A stretch of 32,553 bases of DNA from Alphaproteobacteria bacterium UBA7691 (lineage in GTDB: Bacteria > Pseudomonadota > Alphaproteobacteria > Ferrovibrionales > Ferrovibrionaceae): the NCBI GenBank assembly GCA_002482765.1, contig DLGP01000066.1, forward strand, positions 1 through 32,553, in the 5' to 3' direction. Every line of letters begins with the position of its first letter. Within the stretch, counting starts at the first letter, position 1. Of this stretch, positions 1-8,296 are shown in pieces. Position numbers and translations under genes: made by a program. The notes beneath the pieces were generated by a model. It saw nothing but the letters and a program-made list of their open reading frames with translations. It was not told the DNA's origin and ran no database searches.

Positions 1-141
1 CACCTGCTGTTCATCGCCAAGAATATCGAGCGGATCGGCGACCACGCGACCAACGTCGCGGAAATGGTCTATTTTGCCGCCACCGGGCGGCAGATGGCGG
101 AGCGGACGAAGGGCGAAGATCCCCTTCTTGGAGACGGTTGA
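1..141 (+). CDS. phoU: PhoU phosphate regulator, C-terminal end (partial)
   Basis: The window opens inside this gene; only the last 46 codons are present, in frame 1, with a TGA stop at 139-141. The visible peptide contains IERIGDHATNVAEMV, the characteristic E-x-x-GDHA metal-binding helix of PhoU three-helix bundles. PhoU is a cytoplasmic protein that links the PstSCAB phosphate transporter to the PhoR kinase and keeps the Pho response off when phosphate is plentiful. The stop overlaps the phoB start by one base (TGATG), so the two genes are translationally coupled, matching the usual pst-phoU-phoB order. The upstream pst genes would lie outside the window. Confidence 0.93.
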   Translation, partial: HLLFIAKNIERIGDHATNVAEMVYFAATGRQMAERTKGEDPLLGDG

Positions 142-851
142 TGACACGCGCTCGGGTATTGCTGGTTGAGGACGATGCGGCGCTGGCCGAACTGGTAAGC
201 TGGCATCTCGAGCGCGAGGATTTCGAAGTCGAACGCACCGCCGATGGCGAGGAGGCCATTCTCCTCGCACGCGAGAATCCGCCGGATCTCGTGCTGCTCG
301 ACTGGATGATAGAGGGAGTCTCCGGCATCGAGGTCTGCCGCCAGCTGCGCCGCATGAGCGACACCGCCAACGTGCCGATCATCATGCTGACGGCGCGCGG
401 CGAAGAGGCCGATCGGGTGCGCGGCTTGGATGCCGGTGCGGATGATTATATCGCCAAGCCGTTCAGCCCGAGCGAATTGCTGGCGCGTATCCGTGCGGTG
501 TTGCGCCGTATCCGCCCGGCTTTGGCCGAGGAGGTGCTGACTTATGGCGGCCTGGTGATGGATATCGCCACCCATAAGGTGACACGCAACGGCCGTGAAG
601 TGCATCTCGGCCCAACCGAATTCCGCCTGCTGCGGTTTTTCCTGGAGCATCCGGGCCGCGTGCTGTCACGCGATCAACTGCTCGATTCGGTATGGGGGCG
701 CGACATCTATGTGGAGCAGCGCACGGTGGATGTGCATATCCGCCGCTTGCGCAAGGCGCTCAATGGCGAGGGTGAGGGGGATGTGATCCGCACCGTGCGC
801 TCGGCTGGTTATGCCCTGGAATTGACCGCGCAGCCGGTTGGCGTGAGCTGA
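141..851 (+). CDS. phoB: Phosphate regulon response regulator PhoB
   Basis: A 236-residue OmpR/PhoB-class response regulator. The N-terminal receiver domain (residues 5-120) shows the acidic pair D11/D12, the phospho-acceptor D54 in LLDWMI, T84 in MLTA and K106 in AKPFSP. The C-terminal winged-helix DNA-binding domain spans about residues 130-228 (GPTEFRLLRFF, then SRDQLLDSVWG and RTVDVHIRRLRKAL). The family binds pho boxes and activates phosphate-starvation genes after phosphorylation by PhoR. I chose the ATG at 141, which overlaps the phoU stop; an in-frame TTG directly before it would add one residue and is less likely. A strong terminator follows 25 nt after the stop, so phoB ends its operon. 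The phoU neighbour makes the PhoB assignment firm. Confidence 0.95.
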   Translation: MTRARVLLVEDDAALAELVSWHLEREDFEVERTADGEEAILLARENPPDLVLLDWMIEGVSGIEVCRQLRRMSDTANVPIIMLTARGEEADRVRGLDAGADDYIAKPFSPSELLARIRAVLRRIRPALAEEVLTYGGLVMDIATHKVTRNGREVHLGPTEFRLLRFFLEHPGRVLSRDQLLDSVWGRDIYVEQRTVDVHIRRLRKALNGEGEGDVIRTVRSAGYALELTAQPVGVS

Positions 852-875
852 GCGTCAGCCATATTTGTTATGAAG

Positions 876-904
876 CGGCGCCGTTGGCTCAACGGCGCCG
901 TTTC
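876..904 (+). terminator. Rho-independent terminator after phoB
   Basis: A perfect 11-bp inverted repeat (876-886 with 890-900, arm CGGCGCCGTTG) encloses a 3-nt loop and is followed by TTTC. It sits between the phoB stop and the convergent mlaC-like gene. The short T tract is on the plus side, so it chiefly serves the phoU-phoB transcript, although the perfect stem could also hinder transcripts from the opposite strand. Confidence 0.85.
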
Positions 905-908
905 TGTG

Positions 909-1541
909 TCAGCGGCTGATTTGCTTGCGCAGGGCGGGAAACAGGGCTTCCACCTTGCCGCCGTTATTCTGGATCACCGATTCAAATTGCTGGCGCTGGG
1001 TGAAGGCCATGCTCACGCCTTCGATGATCACATCGGTCACCTTGGGCTGGCCGCCCTTATCCACCACCTTCCACTCAACGCGGATCGGCGGCCCGGCCTT
1101 GCGGTTGATCTGCGACAGCACAAGCTGGGTGCCGCTCGGTTCGCTCTCGCGGCTGGTGCCATCATGCACGCTCATGGTCTGGCCATCATACTGCGCCAGC
1201 AGGCCGGCATAGACCTTGACCAGATATTCCACAAAAAGCGGGTCATATTCCTTGGCCTGCGCCTCAGTAAGCTGGCGGCTGTACCGCCCCAGGCAGAAGC
1301 GGCTGACAGCCGCCAGATCAAGGTGCTTTTCCAGCAATTCGCGAACCAAATCCTCGCGCCGATCAGCGGCCAGGCTGCGATCAAGCGCTTCCAGGGTTTC
1401 GGCGCCGACCTTGCGGATGAAACCATCGGCCTCTGCGGCGCGGCCGGCAGTGGCATTGCCGAGGGCTAGGCCGGCCAGCAGCAGCAAGCCGGCAGCCAGG
1501 CGGTTAAGGGATGGCAGGGATAGCGAAAGCAAGCGCGGCAT
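909..1541 (-). CDS. MlaC/Ttg2D-type periplasmic phospholipid-binding protein
   Basis: A 210-residue exported protein of the MlaC (Ttg2D, PF05494) family. These proteins carry phospholipids across the periplasm between the outer-membrane MlaA complex and the inner-membrane MlaFEDB ABC transporter. Residues 1-35 form a signal peptide with a hydrophobic core (LAAGLLLLAGLALG) and a likely cleavage after GRA. The mature part has the typical layout: an N-terminal helical stretch, the DLAAVSRFCLGRY segment common in the family (usually FxxMaxxaLGxxW), then beta-rich sequence with VEWKVVDKGGQPKVTDVIIEGVSMAFTQRQQF. Longer in-frame starts exist upstream, but the ATG at 1541 places the signal peptide at the N-terminus and lies about 50 nt after a good predicted promoter. 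No mlaA or mlaDEF genes are nearby, so it is an orphan here. Some related proteins are annotated as toluene-tolerance or hopanoid-associated, so its exact lipid is unknown. Confidence 0.82.
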   Translation of the reverse strand: MPRLLSLSLPSLNRLAAGLLLLAGLALGNATAGRAAEADGFIRKVGAETLEALDRSLAADRREDLVRELLEKHLDLAAVSRFCLGRYSRQLTEAQAKEYDPLFVEYLVKVYAGLLAQYDGQTMSVHDGTSRESEPSGTQLVLSQINRKAGPPIRVEWKVVDKGGQPKVTDVIIEGVSMAFTQRQQFESVIQNNGGKVEALFPALRKQISR

Positions 1542-1599
1542 CGTCAGTAAAGTCCTATCTGGAAAGGTCTTTCGGGGCAGGCGAAGCGATGATGCTTCC

Positions 1600-1628
1600 T
1601 TTATAATGCATTGCATGCTGGCTACCAA
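1600..1628 (-). promoter_or_regulatory. Predicted sigma70 promoter of the mlaC-like gene
   Basis: Read on the minus strand, TTGGTA (1623-1628) is separated by 17 nt from TATAAA (1600-1605), giving a leader of about 50 nt before the ATG at 1541. It lies back to back with the regulator promoter on the other strand. This is a pattern match only. Confidence 0.5.
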
Positions 1629-1667
1629 AGCCCAGAGCGATGTCTTTTTCATGACGACGCGCACGCT

Positions 1668-1697
1668 TTGCTACAAAAAGCTATACAAAAATATAAA
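1668..1697 (+). promoter_or_regulatory. Predicted promoter of the sahR-metF-metH operon
   Basis: TTGCTA (1668-1673) and TATAAA (1692-1697) are spaced by 18 nt. The predicted start would fall near 1704, only about 14 nt before the ATG at 1718, so the transcript would have a very short leader and no clear Shine-Dalgarno site. The -10 element lies inside an AT-rich inverted repeat. Confidence 0.45.
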
Positions 1698-1714
1698 TAT
1701 ATGTTTATGTATAG
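1681..1714 (+). promoter_or_regulatory. AT-rich imperfect palindrome, candidate SahR operator
   Basis: A 34-nt inverted repeat: the outer hexamers CTATAC and GTATAG are exact complements, and 14 of the 17 positions pair overall. The inner core 1693-1708 (ATAAATATATGTTTAT) pairs at 7 of 8 positions. It overlaps the predicted -10 element and transcription start and ends just before the regulator gene. ArsR-family repressors commonly bind AT-rich palindromes over their own promoters, so autoregulation of the methionine operon is a reasonable inference. Confidence 0.55.
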
Positions 1715-1717
1715 CGC

Positions 1718-2719
1718 ATGACGAATTCTGAACCCGCCCTGACCCTGGATATGCTGATGGCCGCTTTGCGTGCGGCTGCCGAGCCGACCCGGCTGCGGCT
1801 GCTGGCTTTATGCGGCCAGGCCGAGCTGACGGTGACGGAATTGACCCAGATATTGGGGCAAAGCCAGCCGCGTGTGTCGCGCCATCTGAAGCTGCTCTGC
1901 GAGGCCGGCCTGCTGGAGCGGGTGCCGGAGGGCACCTGGGCCTTCTACCGGGTGGGTGAACGGTTGAGCGGGGCGCCGCTGGTGCGCGCGGTAACCGCCT
2001 TGCTGCCGAGCGGAGATGCCACCCTGGGCCGCGATGCCGAAAGGCTGGCGGCGGTGAAACGCGCCCGGGCCGAGGCTGCCGAAGCCTATTTCCGCGAGAA
2101 TGCGCCGCGCTGGTCGCAGATTCGCTCGCTCTATGTTGATGAGAAGCAGGTTGAAGCAGCCGTGGCCGACATGCTCGGCCCGCGCCCGGTGGGTGATCTG
2201 CTCGATATCGGCACCGGCACCGGCCGGCTGCTGGAAGTGCTGAGCGGTCAGTATCGCAGCGGGCTTGGCGTTGATCTCAGCCGCGAAATGCTGGCCATGG
2301 CGCGCACCAACCTGGAGCGTGCCGGCATCCGCCATGCCCAGGTGCGTCAGGCGGATATGTATAACCTGCAACTGCCGGCGCAGAGCTTCGATGCCGTGAT
2401 TGTGCATCAGGTGCTGCATTATGCCGATGAGCCGGCCAAGGCAATCCAGGAGGCGGCGCGTGTGCTGCGCCCGGGCGGGCAATTGATCGTGATCGATTTT
2501 GCCCCGCATGACCTGGAATTCCTGCGCAAGGACCACGCGCATCGCCGGCTTGGCTTTGCCGATGCCGAGGTGCGGCAATGGTGCCTGGCCGCCGATCTGG
2601 AACCGGCCGCGCCGTTTGTGCTGCCGGGCCAGCCGCTCACCGTGCAGGTCTGGCGTGCCGCGCGCCGTGTTGTCGCCACCATCCCCGTTTCACCCGTGAA
2701 GAAGATAGTCGCCGCATGA
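1718..2719 (+). CDS. sahR: ArsR-type regulator fused to SAM-methyltransferase-like domain (SahR-like)
   Basis: A 333-residue two-domain protein. Residues 10-95 form an ArsR winged helix (TRLRLLALC, then the recognition helix QSQPRVSRHLKLL at about 48-60). Residues 120-300 are a class I methyltransferase fold with motif I LDIGTGTGR (162-170), the acidic ribose-binding D186 in GVDLS, and DAVIVHQVLHY in the position of motif IV. Proteins of this architecture include SahR, described as a regulator of the methionine cycle that senses S-adenosylhomocysteine rather than methylating a substrate. The gene overlaps metF by 4 nt (ATGA) and leads an operon with metF and split metH, which supports this role. 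No ribosome-binding site precedes the ATG at 1718; an alternative ATG lies at 1751. Enzymatic methyltransferase activity cannot be excluded from sequence. Confidence 0.85.
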   Translation: MTNSEPALTLDMLMAALRAAAEPTRLRLLALCGQAELTVTELTQILGQSQPRVSRHLKLLCEAGLLERVPEGTWAFYRVGERLSGAPLVRAVTALLPSGDATLGRDAERLAAVKRARAEAAEAYFRENAPRWSQIRSLYVDEKQVEAAVADMLGPRPVGDLLDIGTGTGRLLEVLSGQYRSGLGVDLSREMLAMARTNLERAGIRHAQVRQADMYNLQLPAQSFDAVIVHQVLHYADEPAKAIQEAARVLRPGGQLIVIDFAPHDLEFLRKDHAHRRLGFADAEVRQWCLAADLEPAAPFVLPGQPLTVQVWRAARRVVATIPVSPVKKIVAA

Positions 2720-3615
2720 TCCAGCTCGATCCCATTGCCGCCTCGGCCCGCCGTCTCGGCCCGCTCAAGGTTTCGTTCGAATTCTTTCCGCCCAAATCGG
2801 CGGAGATGGAAGAGAGCCTGTGGCGCTGTGTCACCCGCCTGGCGCCGCTCAATCCGCGCTTTGTCTCGGTCACCTATGGCGCCGGCGGCTCCACCCGCGA
2901 GCGCACGCATAACACTGTGGTGCGTATCCGCAAGGAAACCGGGCTGAAGCCGGCGGCGCATCTCACCTGTGTTGGCGCGCCGCGCGATGAGGTGGACGAG
3001 GTGGCGCGGCATTACTGGGAAGCCGGCATCAAACATATCGTGGCGTTACGCGGCGATCCGCCGGAAGGCAGCAAGGGCTTCGAGCCACATGCGCAAGGCT
3101 ATGCCAATTCTGCCGAGCTGGTGGCCGGCCTGCGCCGCGTGGCGGATTTTGAGATCAGTGCCGGCTGCTATCCGGAGGGCCATCCCGATGGCACCTCGCC
3201 GCGCCTGGAACTGGATTATCTCAAGCGCAAGGTGGATGCCGGCGTCACCCGGCTGATCTCGCAGTATTTCTTCGACACCGAAACCTTCCTGCGTTTCCTG
3301 GATCGGGCGCGCTCGGCCGGTATCACGGTGCCGATTGTGCCGGGCATCCTGCCGGTGACCAATTTCCGCCAGGTGGTGCGCTTTTCGGCAGCCTGCGGTG
3401 CCGGCGTGCCGGCCTGGCTGGCCGATATGTTTGACGGGCTGGATGACGATGCCGAAACCCGCCGCATGGTGGCGGCACATATTGCCGCCGAGCAATGCCG
3501 CCGCTTACAGGCCGCCGGGCTGGACGAATTCCATTTCTATACGCTGAACCGCGCCGACCTGACCTATGCCATCTGCCATGTGCTGGGCGTGCGCCCGGCA
3601 CCGGCTGGCGCCTGA
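2716..3615 (+). CDS. metF: 5,10-methylenetetrahydrofolate reductase
   Basis: A 299-residue FAD-dependent reductase, close to the 296 residues of the E. coli enzyme. It reduces 5,10-methylene-THF to 5-methyl-THF, the methyl donor used by MetH. The TIM barrel shows FEFFPPKS with the catalytic Glu (E22, matching E. coli E28), SVTYGAGGSTRERT, and ALRGDPP with D114 at the flavin-binding Asp position; SAGCYPEGHP and ISQYFFDTETF are also family hallmarks. The ATG at 2716 overlaps the sahR stop (ATGA), and a longer in-frame extension upstream lies entirely inside sahR and is rejected. The next gene, the N-terminal half of methionine synthase, begins 16 nt after the stop, so reductase and synthase are made from one transcript. 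Confidence 0.96.
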   Translation: MIQLDPIAASARRLGPLKVSFEFFPPKSAEMEESLWRCVTRLAPLNPRFVSVTYGAGGSTRERTHNTVVRIRKETGLKPAAHLTCVGAPRDEVDEVARHYWEAGIKHIVALRGDPPEGSKGFEPHAQGYANSAELVAGLRRVADFEISAGCYPEGHPDGTSPRLELDYLKRKVDAGVTRLISQYFFDTETFLRFLDRARSAGITVPIVPGILPVTNFRQVVRFSAACGAGVPAWLADMFDGLDDDAETRRMVAAHIAAEQCRRLQAAGLDEFHFYTLNRADLTYAICHVLGVRPAPAGA

Positions 3616-3631
3616 GCGGAGGGATCAAGGC

Positions 3632-4738
3632 ATGATCGAAAATCTGAAAGCCATACTCGCTGCCGACAAGCCGGCGCGGCTCAAGCGCCGCCAGGCTTTG
3701 CACCAAGCCGCTGCCGAGCGCATCCTGGTGCTGGATGGCGCCATGGGCACCATGCTACAGCGGCGCAAGTTGCAGGAGCAGGATTATCGCGGCACGCGCT
3801 TTGCCGGCGCCAATAGTGACCTCAAGGGCAATCACGACCTGCTCAACATCACGCGGCCCGATGTGATCCTGGCGGTGCACAAGGAATATCTTGATGCCGG
3901 CGCCGATATCATCGAGACCAATACCTTTAGCGGCACCTGGATCAGCCAGGCCGATTATCATCTCGAAGCTGCGGTGGATGATATCAACCTGGAAGGCGCC
4001 CGGCTGGCGCGCCAGGCCGCCGATGAGGTGACTGCCGCCGATCCGGCACGGCCGCGTTTTGTGGCTGGCGCCATCGGGCCGACCAACCGCACCGCGTCAC
4101 TTTCGCCGGATGTGAACCGGCCGGATTTTCGCAACATCACCTTCGATGAACTGCGTGAAGCCTACAAGATGCAGGCGGCCGGGCTGGTGGCCGGTGGTGC
4201 TGACCTGCTGCTGGTGGAAACCATCTTCGACACGCTGAATGCCAAGGCGGCAGTATTCGGCCTGTATGAATTGTTCGACGAACTGGGCGAGCAATGGCCG
4301 GTAATGATTTCCGGCACCATCACCGATCTTTCCGGCCGCACCCTTTCAGGCCAGACCACGGAAGCCTTCTGGAACAGCCTGCGTCATGCCAAGCCGTTTT
4401 CAGTGGGCCTGAATTGCGCTTTTGGTGCGCAGCAGATGCGGCCCTATGTGGCCGAGCTTGCGCGTGTTGCCGATATCAAGGTGAGCGCCTATCCCAATGC
4501 CGGCCTGCCCAATCAGTTCGGCGAATATGATGAAGCGCCGCATGCCACGGCGGCACATCTGCGCGAATGGGCCGAACATGGCCTGGTCAATATCGTCGGT
4601 GGTTGCTGCGGCACCACACCCGACCATATCCGCGCCATTGCCGATAGTGTGCGCGATGTAAAGCCACGCGCTATTCCCAGCATCCCCCGTCAACTTCGCC
4701 TTGCCGGCCTAGAACCTTTTGCGGTGCCCGCAGCATGA
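3632..4738 (+). CDS. metH: Methionine synthase, homocysteine-binding module (split MetH, N-terminal part)
   Basis: A 368-residue homocysteine S-methyltransferase barrel equal to the first domain of full-length MetH. It begins after a short leader with the typical ILVLDGAMGTMLQ. The zinc-thiolate ligands are C262 (GLNCAFG) and C325/C326 (GGCCGTTPDH); their spacing of 63 residues equals that of E. coli C247 and C310/C311. The barrel activates homocysteine as a zinc thiolate for attack on methylcobalamin, which is held by the separate downstream protein. The ATG at 3632 follows a strong ribosome-binding site, GGAGGGA at 3618-3624. The stop overlaps the start of the second part by 4 nt (ATGA), which would favour equal production of the two subunits. 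The split is a genuine gene boundary and not a frameshift: the second part has a start codon at the domain junction. Confidence 0.94.
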   Translation: MIENLKAILAADKPARLKRRQALHQAAAERILVLDGAMGTMLQRRKLQEQDYRGTRFAGANSDLKGNHDLLNITRPDVILAVHKEYLDAGADIIETNTFSGTWISQADYHLEAAVDDINLEGARLARQAADEVTAADPARPRFVAGAIGPTNRTASLSPDVNRPDFRNITFDELREAYKMQAAGLVAGGADLLLVETIFDTLNAKAAVFGLYELFDELGEQWPVMISGTITDLSGRTLSGQTTEAFWNSLRHAKPFSVGLNCAFGAQQMRPYVAELARVADIKVSAYPNAGLPNQFGEYDEAPHATAAHLREWAEHGLVNIVGGCCGTTPDHIRAIADSVRDVKPRAIPSIPRQLRLAGLEPFAVPAA

Positions 4739-7395
4739 GCCTCCCAGTCTTTATCAATGTCGGCGAACGCACCAACGTCACCGGCTCGGCCAAATTCCGC
4801 AAACTGATCCTCGGCGGCGATTATGACGCGGCGCTGGCCGTGGCACGCCAGCAGGTGGAAAGCGGCGCGCAAATCCTCGACGTGAACATGGACGAGGGCA
4901 TGCTCGACGCCAAGGCGGCGATGGTGAAATACCTCAACCTGATCGCCTCGGAACCGGATATCAGCCGCGTGCCGCTGATGGTCGACAGTTCCAAATGGGA
5001 TGTGATCGAGGCCGGCCTGCAATGTGTGCAGGGCAAGGCGATTGTCAACTCCATCAGCCTGAAGGAAGGCGAGGCGCAGTTCCTGGCCCAGGCCACCAAG
5101 GTGCTGCGTTATGGCGCGGCCGTGGTGGTGATGGCGTTTGACGAGCAGGGCCAGGCCGATACAGCCCAGCGCAAATTCGACATCTGCGCCCGTGCCTACA
5201 AGCTGCTGACCGAGCGTATCGGCTTTCCGCCGGAAGATATCATCTTCGATCTCAATATCTTCGCTGTTGCCACCGGCATTGAAGAGCATAACAACTACGC
5301 CGTCGAATTTTTTGAGGCCACCAAGCGGGTGCGGGCCGAATTGCCGCATGTGCATATCTCAGGCGGCGTTTCCAATGTCAGCTTCTCGTTCCGCGGCAAT
5401 GAACGGCTGCGTGAGGCGATGCATGCGGTATTCCTGTATCACGGCATCAAGGCCGGGATGGATATGGGTATCGTCAATGCCGGCCAGTTGCCGATCTATG
5501 AGGAAATTCCGGCTGAATTGCGCGAGCGTGTGGAGGATGTGATCCTCAATCGGCGTGCGGATGCCACAGAACGCCTGCTGGAAGTGGCGGAAAGCTACAA
5601 GACCGGCGCGATGAAGCAGGAAGCCGATCTGTCCTGGCGCGAGAAGCCGGTGCGTGATCGCCTGGCCCATGCCCTGGTGCAGGGCATCACGGATTATATC
5701 GACGAAGATACCGAAGAGGCCCGGCTTACCGTGACGCGGCCGCTGGAAGTGATCGAAGGTCCGCTGATGGATGGCATGAACATCGTTGGCGACCTGTTCG
5801 GCGCCGGCAAAATGTTTTTGCCGCAGGTGGTGAAATCCGCCCGCGTGATGAAAAAGGCGGTGGCCTATCTGATGCCGTTCATCGAGGCGGAGAAATCCTC
5901 CGGCCCGGCGCAGACCAACGGCAAGGTGCTGATGGCCACGGTGAAGGGCGATGTGCACGATATCGGCAAGAATATCGTTGGCGTGGTGCTCCAGTGTAAT
6001 AATTACGAGGTGATTGATCTCGGCGTGATGGTGCCTTGCGCCCGCATCCTGGAAGAAGCCAGGAAGCACAAGGTGGATATCATCGGCCTTTCCGGCCTGA
6101 TCACGCCGAGCCTGGACGAGATGTGTTATGTCGCCAGCGAGATGCAGCGCGAGGGCTTCACGCTGCCGCTGCTGATTGGCGGCGCCACCACGTCCAAGGT
6201 GCATACCGCCGTCAAGATCGCGCCAAATTATGCCGGGCCGGTGGTTTATGTCACCGATGCCTCGCGCGCCGTCGGCGTGGCCGGCAAGCTGGCTTCGGCC
6301 AGCGATGCGTCGTCATACACGGCCGATATTGCCAGTGAATATGCCAATATCCGCGAAATCCATTCGCGTGAACGCAATGCCGGCCCGCGCCAGAGCATTC
6401 ATGAAGCGCGGGCCAACAAGGCCAAGCTGGATTGGACCGGCTACAAGGCGCCAAAGCCGAATTTCATCGGGCTGAAGCTATTCGAGGATTACCCGATAGC
6501 CGAGCTGATCGAGCGCATCGACTGGTCGCCGTTTTTCGCTTCCTGGGAATTGCGCGGGCGCTATCCCGCGATCCTGACCGATAATGTGGTGGGCGAGGCG
6601 GCGAGGAACCTGTTTGAAGATGCGCAGAAGATGCTGAAGCGCATGGTGGAGGAAAAGCCGGTACGCGCCTCGGCGGTGATCGGCTTCTGGCCGGCCAACA
6701 GCATCCATCATGATGATATCAGCCTCTATGCCGACGATACACGCGGCACTGAAGTGGCGCGGCTGCATATGCTGCGTCAGCAGATGAAGCGCGACGGCGA
6801 GCGGGCCAATTTCTGCCTGGCGGATTATATTGCGCCCAGCGATAGCGGCGTGGCCGATTATATCGGCGCCTTCGCCGTCACCACCGGCATCGGGCTGGAT
6901 GATTGGATCAAGCGTGAATTCACCGCCAAGCATGATGATTATTCCGGCATCCTGGCGCAGGCGCTGGCGGATCGCCTAGCGGAAGCCTTTGCCGAGCATA
7001 TGCATGAGCGTGTGCGCAAGGAATTCTGGGGTTATGGTGCCGACGAACAGCTCAGTAATGATGATCTGATCAACGAGAAGTATCGCGGCATCCGGCCGGC
7101 GCCGGGATATCCGGCCTGCCCGGACCATACCGAGAAGGCCACCTTGTTCAAGCTGCTGGATGCCACCAACAAGGCCGGCATCACGCTGACCGAGAGTTTT
7201 GCCATGTGGCCTTCGGCGGCGGTGAGCGGCTGGTATTTCAGCCATCCCGAGGCACGCTATTTTGGCGTTGGCCGCGTGCAGCGTGATCAGGTGGCGGATT
7301 ATGCCAATCGCAAGGGCATGCCGCTGGATCAGATGGAACGCTGGCTGGCGCCGAATCTGGCTTACGATCCAGCCCGCGCCGAGGCGGCTGAGTAG
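4735..7395 (+). CDS. metH: Methionine synthase, folate/cobalamin/activation modules (split MetH, C-terminal part)
   Basis: An 886-residue protein with the three remaining MetH modules. Residues 5-280 form the pterin-binding barrel (INVGERTNVTGS; LMVDSSKWDVIEAGL). About 300-395 is the helical cobalamin cap (MDGMNIVGDLFGAGKMFLPQVV), and 395-525 the B12-binding Rossmann domain with GDVHDIGKNI, where H408 is the lower axial cobalt ligand. About 550-880 is the SAM-dependent reactivation domain, with RPAPGYPACPDH from residue 787. It transfers the methyl group from methyl-THF to cobalamin and on to homocysteine bound by the preceding protein. Together the two proteins (368 + 886) equal the roughly 1,230 residues of intact MetH. 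Two-gene MetH is known from other alphaproteobacteria such as Caulobacter. No terminator is visible; the convergent lpxL gene ends 5 nt away. Confidence 0.95.
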   Translation: MSLPVFINVGERTNVTGSAKFRKLILGGDYDAALAVARQQVESGAQILDVNMDEGMLDAKAAMVKYLNLIASEPDISRVPLMVDSSKWDVIEAGLQCVQGKAIVNSISLKEGEAQFLAQATKVLRYGAAVVVMAFDEQGQADTAQRKFDICARAYKLLTERIGFPPEDIIFDLNIFAVATGIEEHNNYAVEFFEATKRVRAELPHVHISGGVSNVSFSFRGNERLREAMHAVFLYHGIKAGMDMGIVNAGQLPIYEEIPAELRERVEDVILNRRADATERLLEVAESYKTGAMKQEADLSWREKPVRDRLAHALVQGITDYIDEDTEEARLTVTRPLEVIEGPLMDGMNIVGDLFGAGKMFLPQVVKSARVMKKAVAYLMPFIEAEKSSGPAQTNGKVLMATVKGDVHDIGKNIVGVVLQCNNYEVIDLGVMVPCARILEEARKHKVDIIGLSGLITPSLDEMCYVASEMQREGFTLPLLIGGATTSKVHTAVKIAPNYAGPVVYVTDASRAVGVAGKLASASDASSYTADIASEYANIREIHSRERNAGPRQSIHEARANKAKLDWTGYKAPKPNFIGLKLFEDYPIAELIERIDWSPFFASWELRGRYPAILTDNVVGEAARNLFEDAQKMLKRMVEEKPVRASAVIGFWPANSIHHDDISLYADDTRGTEVARLHMLRQQMKRDGERANFCLADYIAPSDSGVADYIGAFAVTTGIGLDDWIKREFTAKHDDYSGILAQALADRLAEAFAEHMHERVRKEFWGYGADEQLSNDDLINEKYRGIRPAPGYPACPDHTEKATLFKLLDATNKAGITLTESFAMWPSAAVSGWYFSHPEARYFGVGRVQRDQVADYANRKGMPLDQMERWLAPNLAYDPARAEAAE

Positions 7396-7399
7396 GCCG

Positions 7400-8296
7400 C
7401 TACTCTTTCGGCCAGCGCTTATGGACCCAGAACCAATGGTCCGGGCGCTCGGCGATCCAGCGTTCCAGCACGCCATGGATGCGCGTCATGCCGGCCAGCA
7501 GGTCGGCATCGCGTTCGCCGCTGGGGCTGAGCTGGAAGGGCGGTTCCACCAGCACGCGGAACCGTGCGCCACCAAGCCGTTCGACCCGCACGCCGATCAC
7601 CGGGCATTGCAAACGCAGCGCCAGTTCGGCGATGGCCGGTGCAGTCATTGCCGGGCGGCCAAAGAATGGCACGCTGATGCCGGAATTCAATTTCTGATCC
7701 ACCAGCATGCCGAGCGACTGATTATTATTCAGTGCTTGCAGCAGGGCGCGGGCGGCGCGCACGCCTTTTGGCACATGGCGTGCGCCGCTGGCGCGGTGGC
7801 GCAGGCTTTGCAGTAATTCCTCGGTCAGTGGGTTGTTGGCGGCGCGATATACCAGTGTAAGCGGCAGGCCGCTTTGGGTGCCGGCCAGGCTGATTAGTTC
7901 CCAATTGCCGTAATGCGCCGAGAAGAAGATCGCCGCCTTGCCGCTGTCGCGCACCGCATCGATATGTTCAACACCGTGTAATTCAATCCGGTCGCCCAGC
8001 CGCAGCTTGGGCAGATGCGGATATTCCGCCATCACGCGGCCGAGATTATCCCACATGCCCTGCAACGTGCTGGCGCGTTCGGCATCGCTGAAGTTAGGCA
8101 AGGCAAGACGCAATTGCCGGTCGGCGACACGATGCACCCGGGCGCGTGGCCCGATCTTGCGTGCCAGCCAGCCGCCCAGCGCCGAGGCGCTATCCAGTGG
8201 CAGGCAGCCAAACAGCAGCAAAGCAAAGCGCGCGCCGAAATAGGCGACATATTCATGCGGTTCGGCGCGCAATGTGACACCAGCCCATTTAGGCAT
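7400..8296 (-). CDS. lpxL: Lipid A biosynthesis lauroyl acyltransferase (LpxL/HtrB family)
   Basis: A 298-residue inner-membrane acyltransferase of the LpxL/LpxM family, which adds a secondary acyl chain to Kdo-lipid IVA. A hydrophobic N-terminal segment (YVAYFGARFALLLFGCLPL, about 16-34) anchors it. The catalytic H-x4-E motif is SAHYGNWEL with H128 and E133. Further family blocks are LVDQKLNSGISVPFFGRPAMT and the C-terminal PDHWFWVHKRWP. It is the last gene of the msbA-DUF374-lpxK-lpxL unit, and its ATG lies within an 8-nt overlap (ATGCCTAA) with the lpxK stop. LpxL-type enzymes normally need Kdo on the acceptor; the Kdo transferase gene is not in this cluster. Which acyl chain is used cannot be told from sequence. 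Confidence 0.9.
   Translation of the reverse strand: MPKWAGVTLRAEPHEYVAYFGARFALLLFGCLPLDSASALGGWLARKIGPRARVHRVADRQLRLALPNFSDAERASTLQGMWDNLGRVMAEYPHLPKLRLGDRIELHGVEHIDAVRDSGKAAIFFSAHYGNWELISLAGTQSGLPLTLVYRAANNPLTEELLQSLRHRASGARHVPKGVRAARALLQALNNNQSLGMLVDQKLNSGISVPFFGRPAMTAPAIAELALRLQCPVIGVRVERLGGARFRVLVEPPFQLSPSGERDADLLAGMTRIHGVLERWIAERPDHWFWVHKRWPKE

Noticed and set aside
3601..4760. A frameshift or assembly error splitting metH
   Set aside because: Each part has its own start; the first has a strong ribosome-binding site, the break falls at a domain boundary, and split MetH occurs in other alphaproteobacteria.
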